Shown: positions 32,316-41,268 of the stretch, in pieces
Numbering within the stretch: position 1 is the first letter of the stretch
Layout: each line of letters opens with the position of its first letter
Assembly (NCBI GenBank): GCA_046351215.1
Contig: JAXLYX010000005.1
Coordinates: 310,001-374,000 of the forward strand
DNA length: 64,000 bases
DNA from: JAXLYX01 sp046351215
Lineage (GTDB): Bacteria > Myxococcota_A > Polyangia > Polyangiales > Houyiibacteriaceae
Direction of reading: 5' to 3'
Notes under the pieces: model-generated
Told to the model about the DNA's origin: nothing
The model's database searches: none
What the model saw: the letters and a program-made list of their open reading frames with translations, nothing else
Made by a program: the position numbers and the translations under genes

Positions 32316-33341
32316 TCAGCGCCAGAGCACGAAGAGGTTCGCGGCGAGATAGAGCACGGAGAAGACGACGAGCGCGTGGCGGTCGAGCTTCTCCGAAGCC
32401 TCCTCGCGTCCCGCGTAGGTGAGACGGAGCGAGGCCACGCTGACGAAGAGCGAGGCGAAGATCGCGACGACCGCGAGGAGGTTCACCTGCTCGGCCAGCG
32501 TGATCCGGTCGGAGTCCGGCAGGACGTCACCGAGCACGTAGGTGTTCGCGGTGGCGGCGAAGATCGAGCCGACTCCGAGGCCGAAGCGTGCGTCGAGATC
32601 CGTGACCCGGACCCGCAACGCGAGGAGCGCGAGGAGCACCGCGAGGTAGGAGACCCAGAAGAGCTTGAAGAGCTTCCCTCGCCCGGCTCGGGTGAGGTGC
32701 AGGGGATGGCGGTAGCGCGAGTACTTCGACTCGGAGGTCCCGAGCGAGCGGAAGCCGTAGTTCGAGTGGTAGGTGAAGCTCGCCACCACCGGCCGCAGGG
32801 TGACGACGTTCCACTCGGCGAGATCGACCTCGGGATCGATCCCGGCGCTCGCGACGTCCGGGACGTAGCGGATCCGGTGATCCTCGTTCTCCTTGTCCTC
32901 GATCCGGAGCTCGATCGTGTGCTCGTCGTAGGGGAACCGGGCCGCGTCGAAGACGTGGAAGATGGTCGCCCGGACGCGCGACGACGCGTAGTTGAACCCC
33001 TGATCGTCGAGGATCTCGCCCTCCGTGCGATCCTCGATCCGGCCGTTCACGACCTCGAAGGACTGGTCGGGACGGACCTCGGTCCCGCGCCATCGGAACC
33101 AGATCCAGAAGTCCACCTCGAAGGTTCCGTTCTTGAGGTCGATCTCCCGCAGGCGGTTCACGTACGTGCCGACCTGCACCTCCGTGAGGATGTCCTCCTG
33201 GACGTGGGCCTCCTCGTGGAGCTGGGGCGCGTCGGCACCGGCCTCCGCGACCTCCGCGCCGGCATCCGCCCCGTCGTCGGCCCGCGCGGGCGCCGACGCG
33301 GCGAGGAAGAGGGCGAACGCGGCGAGCGCGAGCCGCCTCAC
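32316..33341 (-). CDS. Pentameric ligand-gated ion channel homologue (Cys-loop-receptor fold)
   Basis: 341 aa from GTG 33341, overlapping the DJ-1 stop (GTGA). Signal peptide (LAAFALFLAASAPARA) then a beta-sandwich ligand-binding-type domain: VGTYVNRLREIDLKNGTFEVD (written in two parts: VGTYVNRLREI, DLKNGTFEVD), WFRWRG and the pro-loop FPYDEHTIEL (136-145), where animal receptors read FPxDxQxC. Four transmembrane helices follow at about 225-243, 252-270, 284-305 and 322-340, with ARFGLGVGSIFAA leading into the second. Prokaryotic relatives include GLIC and ELIC. The ligand is unknown and the intracellular loop is short, as in bacterial channels. Confidence 0.72.
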   Translation of the reverse strand: MRRLALAAFALFLAASAPARADDGADAGAEVAEAGADAPQLHEEAHVQEDILTEVQVGTYVNRLREIDLKNGTFEVDFWIWFRWRGTEVRPDQSFEVVNGRIEDRTEGEILDDQGFNYASSRVRATIFHVFDAARFPYDEHTIELRIEDKENEDHRIRYVPDVASAGIDPEVDLAEWNVVTLRPVVASFTYHSNYGFRSLGTSESKYSRYRHPLHLTRAGRGKLFKLFWVSYLAVLLALLALRVRVTDLDARFGLGVGSIFAATANTYVLGDVLPDSDRITLAEQVNLLAVVAIFASLFVSVASLRLTYAGREEASEKLDRHALVVFSVLYLAANLFVLWR

Positions 33342-33916
33342 GAGCCGCCGCGCCCGGAGAGGATCATCGGCAGCGCGATCTCGTCCGCCTTCTCCGGCGA
33401 GACGAGACGGGAGACGAGCTGCAGGGCGAAGTCGAAGGTGGTGCCGGGCCCCTGGCTCGTGACGAGGGGCCCCACGTCGACGACGCGCTCGTCGGACGCC
33501 GTCGCGTGTCCGGCCACCACGGCACGGACCGAGGGGTGCGACGTCATCGTCGTGCCGCCGAAGAGGTCGTGCCGCACGAGCGCGGTCGGAGCCGCGCAGA
33601 TCGCGCCGACGAGGCGGCTCGCCTCGACGTGGCGGCGGAGCACCTCGCCGACGGCGGCCGAGTCCGCGAGCCGACGCGCCCCCTCGAGCCCGCCCGGCAG
33701 CACGACGGCGTCGAAGAGCCGGTCTCCGAGCTCCTCGAGCGAGGCGTCGGGATGGATGCGCACGCCGCGGCTGCACCGCACGAGGTCCGGGCCCTCGACG
33801 CCGGCCAGCACGACCTCGATCCCGGCGCGACGGAGGACGTCGACGGTGATCACCGTCTCCATCTCCTCCGCGCCTGTCGCGAGGAGCACGAGCGCCGTCG
33901 GCGTGCGCTCGCTCAC
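33338..33916 (-). CDS. DJ-1/PfpI-family protein (YajL-like)
   Basis: 192 aa. The nucleophile elbow GAICAAPTAL places Cys107 in the position of DJ-1 Cys106, with the conserved Glu near residue 17-18 (GAEEMETV) and the family run DVLRRAGIEVVLAGV. DJ-1/YajL proteins are linked to oxidative stress, glyoxalase or deglycase activity; which applies here is not readable. It sits 3 bases after the CitE-like gene and overlaps the channel gene downstream, so the three are probably one transcript. Confidence 0.88.
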   Translation of the reverse strand: MSERTPTALVLLATGAEEMETVITVDVLRRAGIEVVLAGVEGPDLVRCSRGVRIHPDASLEELGDRLFDAVVLPGGLEGARRLADSAAVGEVLRRHVEASRLVGAICAAPTALVRHDLFGGTTMTSHPSVRAVVAGHATASDERVVDVGPLVTSQGPGTTFDFALQLVSRLVSPEKADEIALPMILSGRGGS

Positions 33917-33919
33917 GGC

Positions 33920-34795
33920 TCAGCCTCCGTTCGCCGCGATCGCCTCGGCGAGCGTGACGATGCGCTTGGCGTTCTCGACGTGGAGGTTCTCGACGAGCTT
34001 CCCGTCGACGACGACCACGCCCTTGCCCTGCGCCGTCGCCTCGGCGTGGGCCGCGATGATCTTCCGCGACCACGCGACCTCGGCCTCGCTCGGCGCGAAG
34101 ACCTCGTTGGCCTTGGCGACGGTCTTCGGGTGGATCAGCGTCTTGCCGTCGAAGCCGAGCTCGAGGCCCTGCTGGCAGGAAGCCGCGAAGCCCTCGTCGT
34201 CGTTCAGGTCGAGGTACACGCCGTCGAGGATCGCGAGCCCGGCGGCGCGCGCCGCGAGCAAGCAGATCCCGAGCGAGGTGATCATCGGCAGACGCAGCGC
34301 CGTGTGGGCCGCATGGAGATCCTTCGCGAGGTCCGACGTGCCCATGACGAGACCGCCGAGGCGCGGGCTCGCGTCCGCGATCTCCTCCGCGCGGAGGATG
34401 CCGCGCGGGGTCTCCATCATGCACCAGATCGCGAGGTCGTCCGGCGCGCCGTTGGCGACGAGGATCGACTCGGCCTTGCGCACGTCGTCGGCGCTCTCGA
34501 CCTTGGGGATGAGCACGGCGTGGGCGCCCGAGCGGGCGGCCATGAGCAGGTCCTCGTAGCCCCAGGGCGTCGCCAGCGAATTCGTGCGCACGAGGAGCTC
34601 GCGCGGGCCGTAGCCGCCCTGGGCGACGGCCTTCGCGATGTTGTCGCGCGCCAGGGCCTTCGCCTCGGGCGCGACCGCGTCTTCGAGGTCGAGGATGAGA
34701 CCGTCGGCCGGGATCTCGCGCCCCTTCTCGAGCGCACGCGCGTTCGAGCCGGGCATGTAGAGGACGGAACGACGGGGACGGATGGCCTTCTTCAT
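33920..34795 (-). CDS. HpcH/HpaI aldolase/citrate lyase beta (CitE)-like protein
   Basis: 291 aa. N-terminal RRSVLYMPGSN and the metal-binding ILDLEDAVAP, then LVRTNSL, VLIPKVES, CMMETPRGI and LVMGTSDLAKDL, are the hallmarks of the CitE/malyl-CoA lyase TIM-barrel family. Stand-alone CitE-like enzymes in bacteria without citrate lyase subunits often cleave or make malyl-CoA, citramalyl-CoA or related 3-hydroxyacyl-CoAs. No citD or citF nearby. It lies 16 bases after a second, more distant family member, suggesting sequential or paired reactions. Confidence 0.85.
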   Translation of the reverse strand: MKKAIRPRRSVLYMPGSNARALEKGREIPADGLILDLEDAVAPEAKALARDNIAKAVAQGGYGPRELLVRTNSLATPWGYEDLLMAARSGAHAVLIPKVESADDVRKAESILVANGAPDDLAIWCMMETPRGILRAEEIADASPRLGGLVMGTSDLAKDLHAAHTALRLPMITSLGICLLAARAAGLAILDGVYLDLNDDEGFAASCQQGLELGFDGKTLIHPKTVAKANEVFAPSEAEVAWSRKIIAAHAEATAQGKGVVVVDGKLVENLHVENAKRIVTLAEAIAANGG

Positions 34796-34811
34796 GGCGA
34801 TTTCCTCTGGA

Positions 34812-35861
34812 TCAGAAGCCGTAGGCTTCCTTCAGCGCGGGGTCCTTGGCGGCGAGCTTCTCGGCGAGCTCGACCATGACGCGGCACTGCTTCACCGTGG
34901 CGTCGTCCTGCATCTTGCCGTCGATCATCACGGCGCCGGTGCCGTCGCCCATCGCGGCGATGACCTTCTTGGCCCAGAGCACCTCGTCGACGGGCGGGCT
35001 GAAGACCTTGCGCGCGATCTCGATCTGGTTCGGATGCAGCGACCAGGCGCCGACGCAACCGAGGAGGAAGGCGTTCCGGAACTGGTCCTCGCAGGCGAGG
35101 AGGTCGGCGATGTCGCCGAACGGCCCGTAGTACGGGAGGATTCCGTTCGCCGCGCAGGCGTCGACCATGCGCGCCATCGTGTAGTGCCAGAGGTCCTGCT
35201 GGAAGGTCTTGCGCTCCGCGTCGGGCGCGTCCTTCTTGGGATCCTCGCGCACGAGGTAGCCCGGATGGCCGCCGCCGACGCGCGTCGTCTTCATGCGGCG
35301 CGACGCCGCGAGGTCCGCGGGGCCGAGCGAGAGGCCCTGCATGCGCGGGCTCGCGCTCGCGATCGCCTCGACGTTCGCGACACCGAGCGCCGTCTCGAGG
35401 ATGGCGTGGATCAGGATCGGACGCTTGATGCCGGCCTTGCCCTCGAGCTGCGCGAGGAGACGGTCGACGTAGTGGATGTCCCACGGTCCCTCGACCTTCG
35501 GGACCATGACGACGTCGAGCTTGTCGCCGATCGCCGGGACGAGACGGCAGAGGTCGTCGAGGCACCAGGGGCTGTCGAGGCTGTTGATGCGCACCCAGAG
35601 CTGGGTGTCGCCGAAGTCGGTCGACTCGCCGATCTTCACGAGCCCCTCGCGGGCGTCGAGCTTCTTGTCCGACGCGATCGCGTCCTCGAGGTTTCCGAGC
35701 ACGACGTCGCACTTCGCGGCGAGCTCGGGGACCTTCGCCGCCATCTTCGGATTCGAGGGATCGAAGAAGTGGATCATCCGCGACGGACGGAAGGGGATCT
35801 CGCGGAGCGGCGCCGGGGCGCCGAGGCAGAGGGGGCGGAAGAAATCTCGCGGATTGCGCAT
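34812..35861 (-). CDS. Malyl-CoA lyase-like CitE-family protein
   Basis: 349 aa from ATG 35861, which follows GAGGTC; an ATG 39 bases further up would leave a hydrophobic but unsupported extension. Family motifs: FRPSRMIHFFDPSNP, VVLGNLEDAIASD (metal Glu/Asp), WVRINSL, VVMVPKVEGPWD, HAILETALGV and GLSLGPADLAASRR. The longer size and the NLEDAI form fit the L-malyl-CoA/beta-methylmalyl-CoA lyase branch seen in the 3-hydroxypropionate and ethylmalonyl-CoA pathways. Those pathway partners are not in the window, so this is a family-level call. Confidence 0.82.
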   Translation of the reverse strand: MRNPRDFFRPLCLGAPAPLREIPFRPSRMIHFFDPSNPKMAAKVPELAAKCDVVLGNLEDAIASDKKLDAREGLVKIGESTDFGDTQLWVRINSLDSPWCLDDLCRLVPAIGDKLDVVMVPKVEGPWDIHYVDRLLAQLEGKAGIKRPILIHAILETALGVANVEAIASASPRMQGLSLGPADLAASRRMKTTRVGGGHPGYLVREDPKKDAPDAERKTFQQDLWHYTMARMVDACAANGILPYYGPFGDIADLLACEDQFRNAFLLGCVGAWSLHPNQIEIARKVFSPPVDEVLWAKKVIAAMGDGTGAVMIDGKMQDDATVKQCRVMVELAEKLAAKDPALKEAYGF

Positions 35862-35890
35862 GCTGACCTCGATGAACGCGAACGCCGGCG

Positions 35891-36868
35891 TCAGAACCAT
35901 CTCTTGCGCCGGAAGAAGATGCTGAGCCCCAGGATCGTCGTGATCATCACGGCGATCGCGGTCTGGTAGCCGAACTCCCAATGGAGCCCGGGCATGTACT
36001 CGAAGTTCATCCCGTAGAGGCCGGTGATGAAGTTGAGCGGGAGCACCATCGTCGAGATGAGGGTGAGGACCTTCATCACCTCGTTCAGGCGATGGGATTG
36101 CACGCTCAGGTGGGCCTCGAGCGAGGACGAGACCATTTCACGGTAGGTCTCGGTCTCGTCCGTGATGCGGACGAAGTGGTCGTAGAGGTCGCGGTAGAAG
36201 GGCCGCGCCTTCTCGGGGATGAGGGTGAAGTCGCCTCGGGACAGGCGGTGCAGGATGTCCCGCTGGTAGAGGCCGGTCTTCCGGATGCGGAGTAGATCGT
36301 GTTTCAGGTCGAAGATGTCGGCGAGCACCGCGCGGCTGTTCTGCTCGCGCACGACCTCCTCCTCGAGCTTCGTCACCTCGGCGTCGAGGCGATCCATCAG
36401 CGGGAAGTACTGGTCGATCATGAGGTCGAAGAGCCGGTGGGCCACGAAGGCGGGGCCTCGGGCCAGGATCGAGGGGTCCTTCTCCAGGGCCTCGCGCACC
36501 CGAGGGACCGAGGGGAGGTCCTTGTGATGGTGCGTGATGAGGTAGGTCCGTCCGAGGAAGACGTCGAGGTCCGCGACCTCGACCTTGCCGCCCTGGATGG
36601 TCTCGGGGCGCAGGCCGTGGAGGATGATGTAGAGGTACCCGTCGTGGTCCTCGACCTTCGGCGCGGTCGCGTCGATGAAGACGTCCTCGACGAGCAGGGG
36701 GTGGATCCCGAAGGTCTGTTCGAGGAGCTGGCGCTCGGCCTCGCCGCCCTCGTCGAGGATCACCCAGAGGCGGATGTCGGGCTCCTGGAGGAGGGCCTTC
36801 ACCTGGAAGGGCTCCGGATGGAAGAGGGCCTTGGTGCCCTCGCGGACGGCGATGACTTGGATCGTCAC
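35891..36868 (-). CDS. corA: CorA-family magnesium/divalent cation transporter
   Basis: 325 aa from GTG 36868; no usable ATG earlier. A long acidic and helical cytoplasmic domain is followed by two C-terminal transmembrane helices, with the selectivity motif YGMNFEYMPG (GMN at 286-288) between them, and a basic tail FRRKRWF. CorA is a pentameric channel for Mg2+ and related ions, gated by cytoplasmic Mg2+. It lies between glk upstream and the lyase genes downstream on the same strand, with gaps of 77 and 29 bases. Confidence 0.92.
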   Translation of the reverse strand: MTIQVIAVREGTKALFHPEPFQVKALLQEPDIRLWVILDEGGEAERQLLEQTFGIHPLLVEDVFIDATAPKVEDHDGYLYIILHGLRPETIQGGKVEVADLDVFLGRTYLITHHHKDLPSVPRVREALEKDPSILARGPAFVAHRLFDLMIDQYFPLMDRLDAEVTKLEEEVVREQNSRAVLADIFDLKHDLLRIRKTGLYQRDILHRLSRGDFTLIPEKARPFYRDLYDHFVRITDETETYREMVSSSLEAHLSVQSHRLNEVMKVLTLISTMVLPLNFITGLYGMNFEYMPGLHWEFGYQTAIAVMITTILGLSIFFRRKRWF

Positions 36869-36945
36869 GGCGCCCGAGCGTATCGGGCCCCGGAGGCGAC
36901 CGCCAGCCGTGCGGACGCCCTTCTGGGCCTTCGCCCCGGGGCGCC

Positions 36946-37992
36946 CTACCCGGCGGCCACCACGGCCGCCCCGAGCAGCCCGACGGCCGGATTGGTGACC
37001 ACGTGGACCGGAATCGTTCGGAGGACGCTGCCGAGTCGGCCCTTGTTCACGAAATGGGGGAGGAATCCCCGCTCGAGCGCCGACAGGATGCGTGGCGCGA
37101 TGCCGCCGGCGATGGCCACGCCGCCCGTCGCGTAGAGGGTGAGCGCGACGTTGCCGGCATGGGCCCCGTAGTACCCGACGAAGCGATCGAGGACGAGGGT
37201 CGAGAGCGCGTCGTCGCGTTCGAGGCCGTGCCGCGACACGACGGCGGCGCGATCCTCGGCCGCGGCCATCTCGGCCGCGACAGCGGGGCTCTCCGCCTCG
37301 AGCCCGAGGCCCCGGAAGATCTCGTAGAGCGCCACGAGGCCGCGCCCGGAGAGCACCCGCTCGACGCTCACGCGCTTGCCGAGACGCTCGCCGTAGGCAC
37401 GGAGCACGTCGCGCTCGACGGCGTCCCGCGCGAAGAGATCGACGTGCCCGCCCTCGCTCGGCAGCACGACGGGACGGGGCCCCTTCCGCACGACCGTGGC
37501 CTGCCCGAAGCCCGTCCCGGCGCCGAGGACGGCCAGGGTGCCGTGCGGCTCGGGCGTCCCCTGCGGATTCAGGGCGACGAGACCCAGACGCTCGGCGAAG
37601 GCGGGATGGTCGAGCGCGTACGCGACCGCATGCGCCACCACCTCGAAGTCGTTCACGAGCGCGACGTGCTCGAAGCCGCCGGCCGCCGCGATCTCGCGCG
37701 TGTCGAGCGCATGCGGCAGGTTCGTGAGCTGGGCGCGCCGCGCGGCGCCTCCGTCGACCTCGGCCACGGGCCCCGCGACTCCGAGGCCCGCGCGACGGGG
37801 ACGCGGGTGCGAGGCCACCTCCGCATCGCTCAGGAAGACGGCGATCATGGCCTCGATGCTCGCGTGCTCGGCGGTCGGGTACCGCCGCGTCACGAGCGGC
37901 TCGAGCCCTTCGTCGAAGAGCCCGAGGAGGGTCTTGGTCCCGCCGACGTCCGCGGCGAGGAAGGTCGTGGTCTTCGGCGGGCGCTCGGTCAC
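36946..37992 (-). CDS. glk: Glucokinase (Glk family)
   Basis: 348 aa from GTG 37992, overlapping the rdgB stop (GTGA). The phosphate loop LAADVGGTKTLLGLF, the sugar site ALVNDFEVVAH, the second phosphate motif LGAGTGFGQATV and LPSEGGHVDLFARD are characteristic of the Glk (PF02685-type) glucokinases rather than ROK kinases. It phosphorylates glucose with ATP to feed glycolysis. Its place at the end of the histidine kinase - rph - rdgB set is probably coupling of housekeeping genes rather than a shared pathway. Confidence 0.9.
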   Translation of the reverse strand: MTERPPKTTTFLAADVGGTKTLLGLFDEGLEPLVTRRYPTAEHASIEAMIAVFLSDAEVASHPRPRRAGLGVAGPVAEVDGGAARRAQLTNLPHALDTREIAAAGGFEHVALVNDFEVVAHAVAYALDHPAFAERLGLVALNPQGTPEPHGTLAVLGAGTGFGQATVVRKGPRPVVLPSEGGHVDLFARDAVERDVLRAYGERLGKRVSVERVLSGRGLVALYEIFRGLGLEAESPAVAAEMAAAEDRAAVVSRHGLERDDALSTLVLDRFVGYYGAHAGNVALTLYATGGVAIAGGIAPRILSALERGFLPHFVNKGRLGSVLRTIPVHVVTNPAVGLLGAAVVAAG

Positions 37993-38606
37993 GCGGACCT
38001 CCGTCCGGGCACGCGTGACGCGAGCTCGTCGCGCATCGCACGACTGGCGGCGCCCCGATGGCTCCGGGCGTGCTTCTCCTCGGGATCGAGCTCCGCCATC
38101 GTCCGCGTCTCCCCGGTCGGAACGAAGAGGGGATCGTAACCGAAGCCGTTCGTGCCGCGGGGGGCGTGCACGATGAGGCCTTCGCAGGCCCCCTCGGTGT
38201 GGACGAGCTCGTGGCCCTCCGCATCGGCGAGCGAGAGCACGCATCGGAAGCGTGCCGTGCGCTTCTCGTCGGGGACGTCGCGGAGCGCCTCGAGGAGCTT
38301 CGTGTTGTTGGCCTCGTCTCCCGCGCCCTCGCCCGCGTAGCGCGCGGAGAGGACGCCGGGCGCGCCGCCGAGGGCGTCGACCTCGAGCCCGCTGTCGTCC
38401 GCGAGCGTGAGCAGGCCCGAGCGTCGGGCGAGCTCGACGGCCTTCTTCCGCGCGTTGCCGTGGAAGGTGTCGGCGTCCTCGACCACGTCCTGATCGATGG
38501 CGACGTCGCGCAGCGAGACGAGCTCGAGATCGAGCCCCGCGAAGAGCCGAGCGAGCTCGGCGAGCTTGCCCTTGTTCCCGGTGGCCACGAGGAGCTTCGC
38601 CGTCAT
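37989..38606 (-). CDS. rdgB: XTP/dITP diphosphatase (RdgB/HAM1)
   Basis: 205 aa. N-terminal LLVATGNKGKLAEL is the substrate-binding signature; TLADDSGLEVDALGGAPGVLSARYAG and GTNGFGYDPLFVP complete the family pattern, with the metal-binding Asp residues intact. It hydrolyses ITP, dITP and XTP to monophosphates to keep them out of nucleic acids. The start overlaps the end of the RNase PH gene by ATGA, a common rph-rdgB arrangement in bacteria. Confidence 0.95.
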   Translation of the reverse strand: MTAKLLVATGNKGKLAELARLFAGLDLELVSLRDVAIDQDVVEDADTFHGNARKKAVELARRSGLLTLADDSGLEVDALGGAPGVLSARYAGEGAGDEANNTKLLEALRDVPDEKRTARFRCVLSLADAEGHELVHTEGACEGLIVHAPRGTNGFGYDPLFVPTGETRTMAELDPEEKHARSHRGAASRAMRDELASRVPGRRSA

Positions 38607-39355
38607 GCGAGGAGCCTCCCGAGATCGATCCCCGCCGCCTCGATCGCGGCGCGCTGGTGGGCGACGAGGGTGGGCATCGCCGAGAGGGCGAGGTCGAGCA
38701 TCGCGTCGAGCTTCGCGCGCGGCATCGGCGCTCCCTCGGCCGTGCCCTGCACCTCGACGACGCAGCCGTCGGCCGTCCCGACGACGTTGAGATCGACCTC
38801 CGCGTCCCGATCCTCGACGTAGTCGAGATCGAGCGTCGGGACCCCGTTCACCAGCCCGACCGAGACCGCGGCGACGAGCGTCCGCAGCACCCCGCGATCG
38901 ACGAGGCCCCGCTTCCGGACGTGCTCGAGGGCCATGACGGTGGCCACCATCCCTCCCGTGATCGAGGCCGTCCGCGTGCCGCCGTCGGCGTCGAGCACGT
39001 CGCAGTCGACCGTGATCGTCCGCGGGCCGAGCTTCGCGAGGTCGATCGAGGATCGGAGCGCCCGACCGATCAAGCGCTGGATCTCCGTCGCCCGTCCGTC
39101 CGCGGGCCCTCGGCGGGCGCTGTTCCGCTGGCGCTCGCGGCTCGCGCGCGGATGCATCGCATACTCGGCCGTGAGCCATCCGGAGGATGCCCCGCGCATC
39201 CAGTCGGGTGCGCCCTCGCCCACCGAGGCGCTGATCATCACGAACGTGTCTCCGCCGCGGTAGAGCACCGAGCCCTCCGGATTCTTCTGGAATCCGTGCT
39301 CGATCCGAACCGCGCGGAGCGTGTCCGCGTTCCTCCCGTCCTTTCGCGACGCCAT
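38603..39355 (-). CDS. rph: Ribonuclease PH
   Basis: 250 aa, normal length. Motifs: RPDGRxxx-like start (KDGRNADTLRAVRIE), GDTFVMISASVG, GWLTAEYAMHPRAS, the phosphate-binding RxxREIQRLIGRALR-type segment (RATEIQRLIGRALR), DCDVLDADGGTRTASITGG and VVEVQGTAEG. The enzyme trims tRNA 3' ends by phosphorolysis. The start shares one base with the histidine kinase stop (TGATG) and the end overlaps rdgB. Confidence 0.95.
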   Translation of the reverse strand: MASRKDGRNADTLRAVRIEHGFQKNPEGSVLYRGGDTFVMISASVGEGAPDWMRGASSGWLTAEYAMHPRASRERQRNSARRGPADGRATEIQRLIGRALRSSIDLAKLGPRTITVDCDVLDADGGTRTASITGGMVATVMALEHVRKRGLVDRGVLRTLVAAVSVGLVNGVPTLDLDYVEDRDAEVDLNVVGTADGCVVEVQGTAEGAPMPRAKLDAMLDLALSAMPTLVAHQRAAIEAAGIDLGRLLA

Positions 39356-41268
39356 CAGTTGCTCCGTTCGATGGCCGCTTCACGCGCGGCCGGAAGGTGG
39401 ATGTGGAAGGTCGTCCCGCGACCCGGCTCGGAGTCGCAATGGATGGTACCTCCGTGCGCGGTGACGATCTGCTGGGTCAGCGGCAGCCCGAGACCGCTGC
39501 CCTTCTCCTTCGTGGAGAAGAAGAGATCGAAGAGATGGGCACGGACCTCCTCGCTCATGCCGACGCCACGGTCCGTGACGCGGATCGCGACGCCGTCGGC
39601 CTCGGGGACGGCCTCGAGACGGATCTCGCCCCCGCCGGGCATCGCCTCGCGCGCGTTGCGGAGGAGGTTCAGGAGGGCCTGGCGGATCTGCGCCTCGTCG
39701 ATCGCGATGACCGGGAGCGTATCCGGCGCGTCGACGACGAGACGAACGCCGGCCGCGTCCATCTCGCGGCGCACGAACTCGGCGACCCCACGGATCAGCT
39801 CCTCGGCCTCGATCGGCTCGAGGCGGGGGTCGGGCACACGAGCGAGGCGCAGGTACTCCTCGGTGATCGCCGTGAGGCGGTCGATCTCCCGCTGGATCGC
39901 GCCCATCAACGCGCGGGCTTCCGTCGCCCCGGGCGAGAGCTCGTCCCCGAGCATCTCTACGTTGAGGGCGATGCTCGAGAGCGGATTGCGGACCTCGTGC
40001 GTGACGTGGGCCGCCATGCGGCCGATGGCGGCGAGGCGCTCCGTCTCGAGGAGGCGCGTCTTGGTCCGGAGCTCCTCGGTCACGTCGTCGACGACGAGGA
40101 GGATCGAGCCGACCGGGCCCTCTCCGCCTCCGAACGGCGCGGCCCGTAGGTCGACGAAGCGCTTCTCGTTCCCACCCGCGAGCTCGAGACCCGCGCGCGA
40201 GACCGGTCGGGCGCGCTCTCGGACCTCGGCGAGGATCGCCCCGACCGTGGGGAGCGCCTCGCCGATCGGGGTCCGCTCGACCCGCTGACCCAGGCTTCCG
40301 CGGTCCGTGCGGAACAGGGCCTCCGCGGATCGGTTCACGGTGCGGACGAAGCCCTCGGCGTCGACGACGACGATGCCGGCGCGGAGGGCGCCGACGATCT
40401 GCTCCTGCATCCGGAGGAGCGAGAGCTCCTTGTCGGCCGCCTCGCGGAGGTTCTGATCGCGCGCCGCGAGCGTGCTCACCATCCGCTCGAATTCCTGGGT
40501 CAGGCGGCCGAGCTCGTCGTTGCTCGTCGCCTCGAGGACGGACGAGAGATCGCCGCGCGCGACGGCCTGGACGCGGGCGTGCAAGCGAGGGAGCGGGCGC
40601 AAGACGCGCTGCGACTGGAGCGTGACGGCGAGCCCGACGCCCATCGAGAGCAGCGTGAGGATCGCCAGGAGGTAGGCCGTCGACTGCTCCCGGCTCGAGG
40701 CCTCGGCCGAGGTCACGGCGATCCGGTCCTGGAGCTCGCGGACGGCGTTGCGGTAGTGCCCCTGGACCGTGAGCTCGCGACCGCGTGCGCGCCCGAGGTG
40801 GTAGGCGATGCGGACCGCGTCGTGCGCCTGCATCGATTGGGAGAGCGCGTCGAACTCGCGATCGTTCGCGTCGAAGAGGTCGCGGATCGTCTCGAGCTCC
40901 CTCCGCATCCTCGCGATCGACGCCCGATCCCCGTCGGAGACGGAGAGCCGCTCGGCGCGCGCGAGCTCGTGCATCGTGCGCTGCACGCTCGCCGGACGAA
41001 CGTGGCGCGCGGCGTCGAGCCAGGCCTGGTTCGCCGAGGCGTCCCGCTGCTCCTTCACGCGATCGAGCAGCGAGGCGAAGACGGATTGGGTCGCCTTGCC
41101 CTCGCCCAGCGTGAGCGTGAGAGGCAGGTAGCCCTCGTGGAGCAGTCGGAGGGTCGCGGCCGTACGGTCGTGCTGCACGAGGCTCAAGGTGCCGAGCATG
41201 CCGGTGAGCACGATCAGGACCGCGAACCCGAGGAAGATCCGGGTCGGGATCGAGAGCCTGCGCTGCAT
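39355..41268 (-). CDS. Membrane sensor histidine kinase (HAMP-PAS-HisKA-HATPase)
   Basis: 637 aa from ATG 41268. One transmembrane helix at 10-32, a helical periplasmic sensor of about 165 residues, a second helix at about 198-217, HAMP (218-270), PAS (285-400), then HisKA with the phospho-acceptor His424 in HVTHEVRNPL, and an ATPase domain with N box NLLRNARE, G1 DRGVGM and G2 GSGLGLPL. It resembles NtrB/ZraS-type kinases that partner sigma54 activators. No response regulator is adjacent. Both ends share bases with neighbours (TGATG with the TPR peptidase and with rph). Confidence 0.92.
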   Translation of the reverse strand: MQRRLSIPTRIFLGFAVLIVLTGMLGTLSLVQHDRTAATLRLLHEGYLPLTLTLGEGKATQSVFASLLDRVKEQRDASANQAWLDAARHVRPASVQRTMHELARAERLSVSDGDRASIARMRRELETIRDLFDANDREFDALSQSMQAHDAVRIAYHLGRARGRELTVQGHYRNAVRELQDRIAVTSAEASSREQSTAYLLAILTLLSMGVGLAVTLQSQRVLRPLPRLHARVQAVARGDLSSVLEATSNDELGRLTQEFERMVSTLAARDQNLREAADKELSLLRMQEQIVGALRAGIVVVDAEGFVRTVNRSAEALFRTDRGSLGQRVERTPIGEALPTVGAILAEVRERARPVSRAGLELAGGNEKRFVDLRAAPFGGGEGPVGSILLVVDDVTEELRTKTRLLETERLAAIGRMAAHVTHEVRNPLSSIALNVEMLGDELSPGATEARALMGAIQREIDRLTAITEEYLRLARVPDPRLEPIEAEELIRGVAEFVRREMDAAGVRLVVDAPDTLPVIAIDEAQIRQALLNLLRNAREAMPGGGEIRLEAVPEADGVAIRVTDRGVGMSEEVRAHLFDLFFSTKEKGSGLGLPLTQQIVTAHGGTIHCDSEPGRGTTFHIHLPAAREAAIERSN

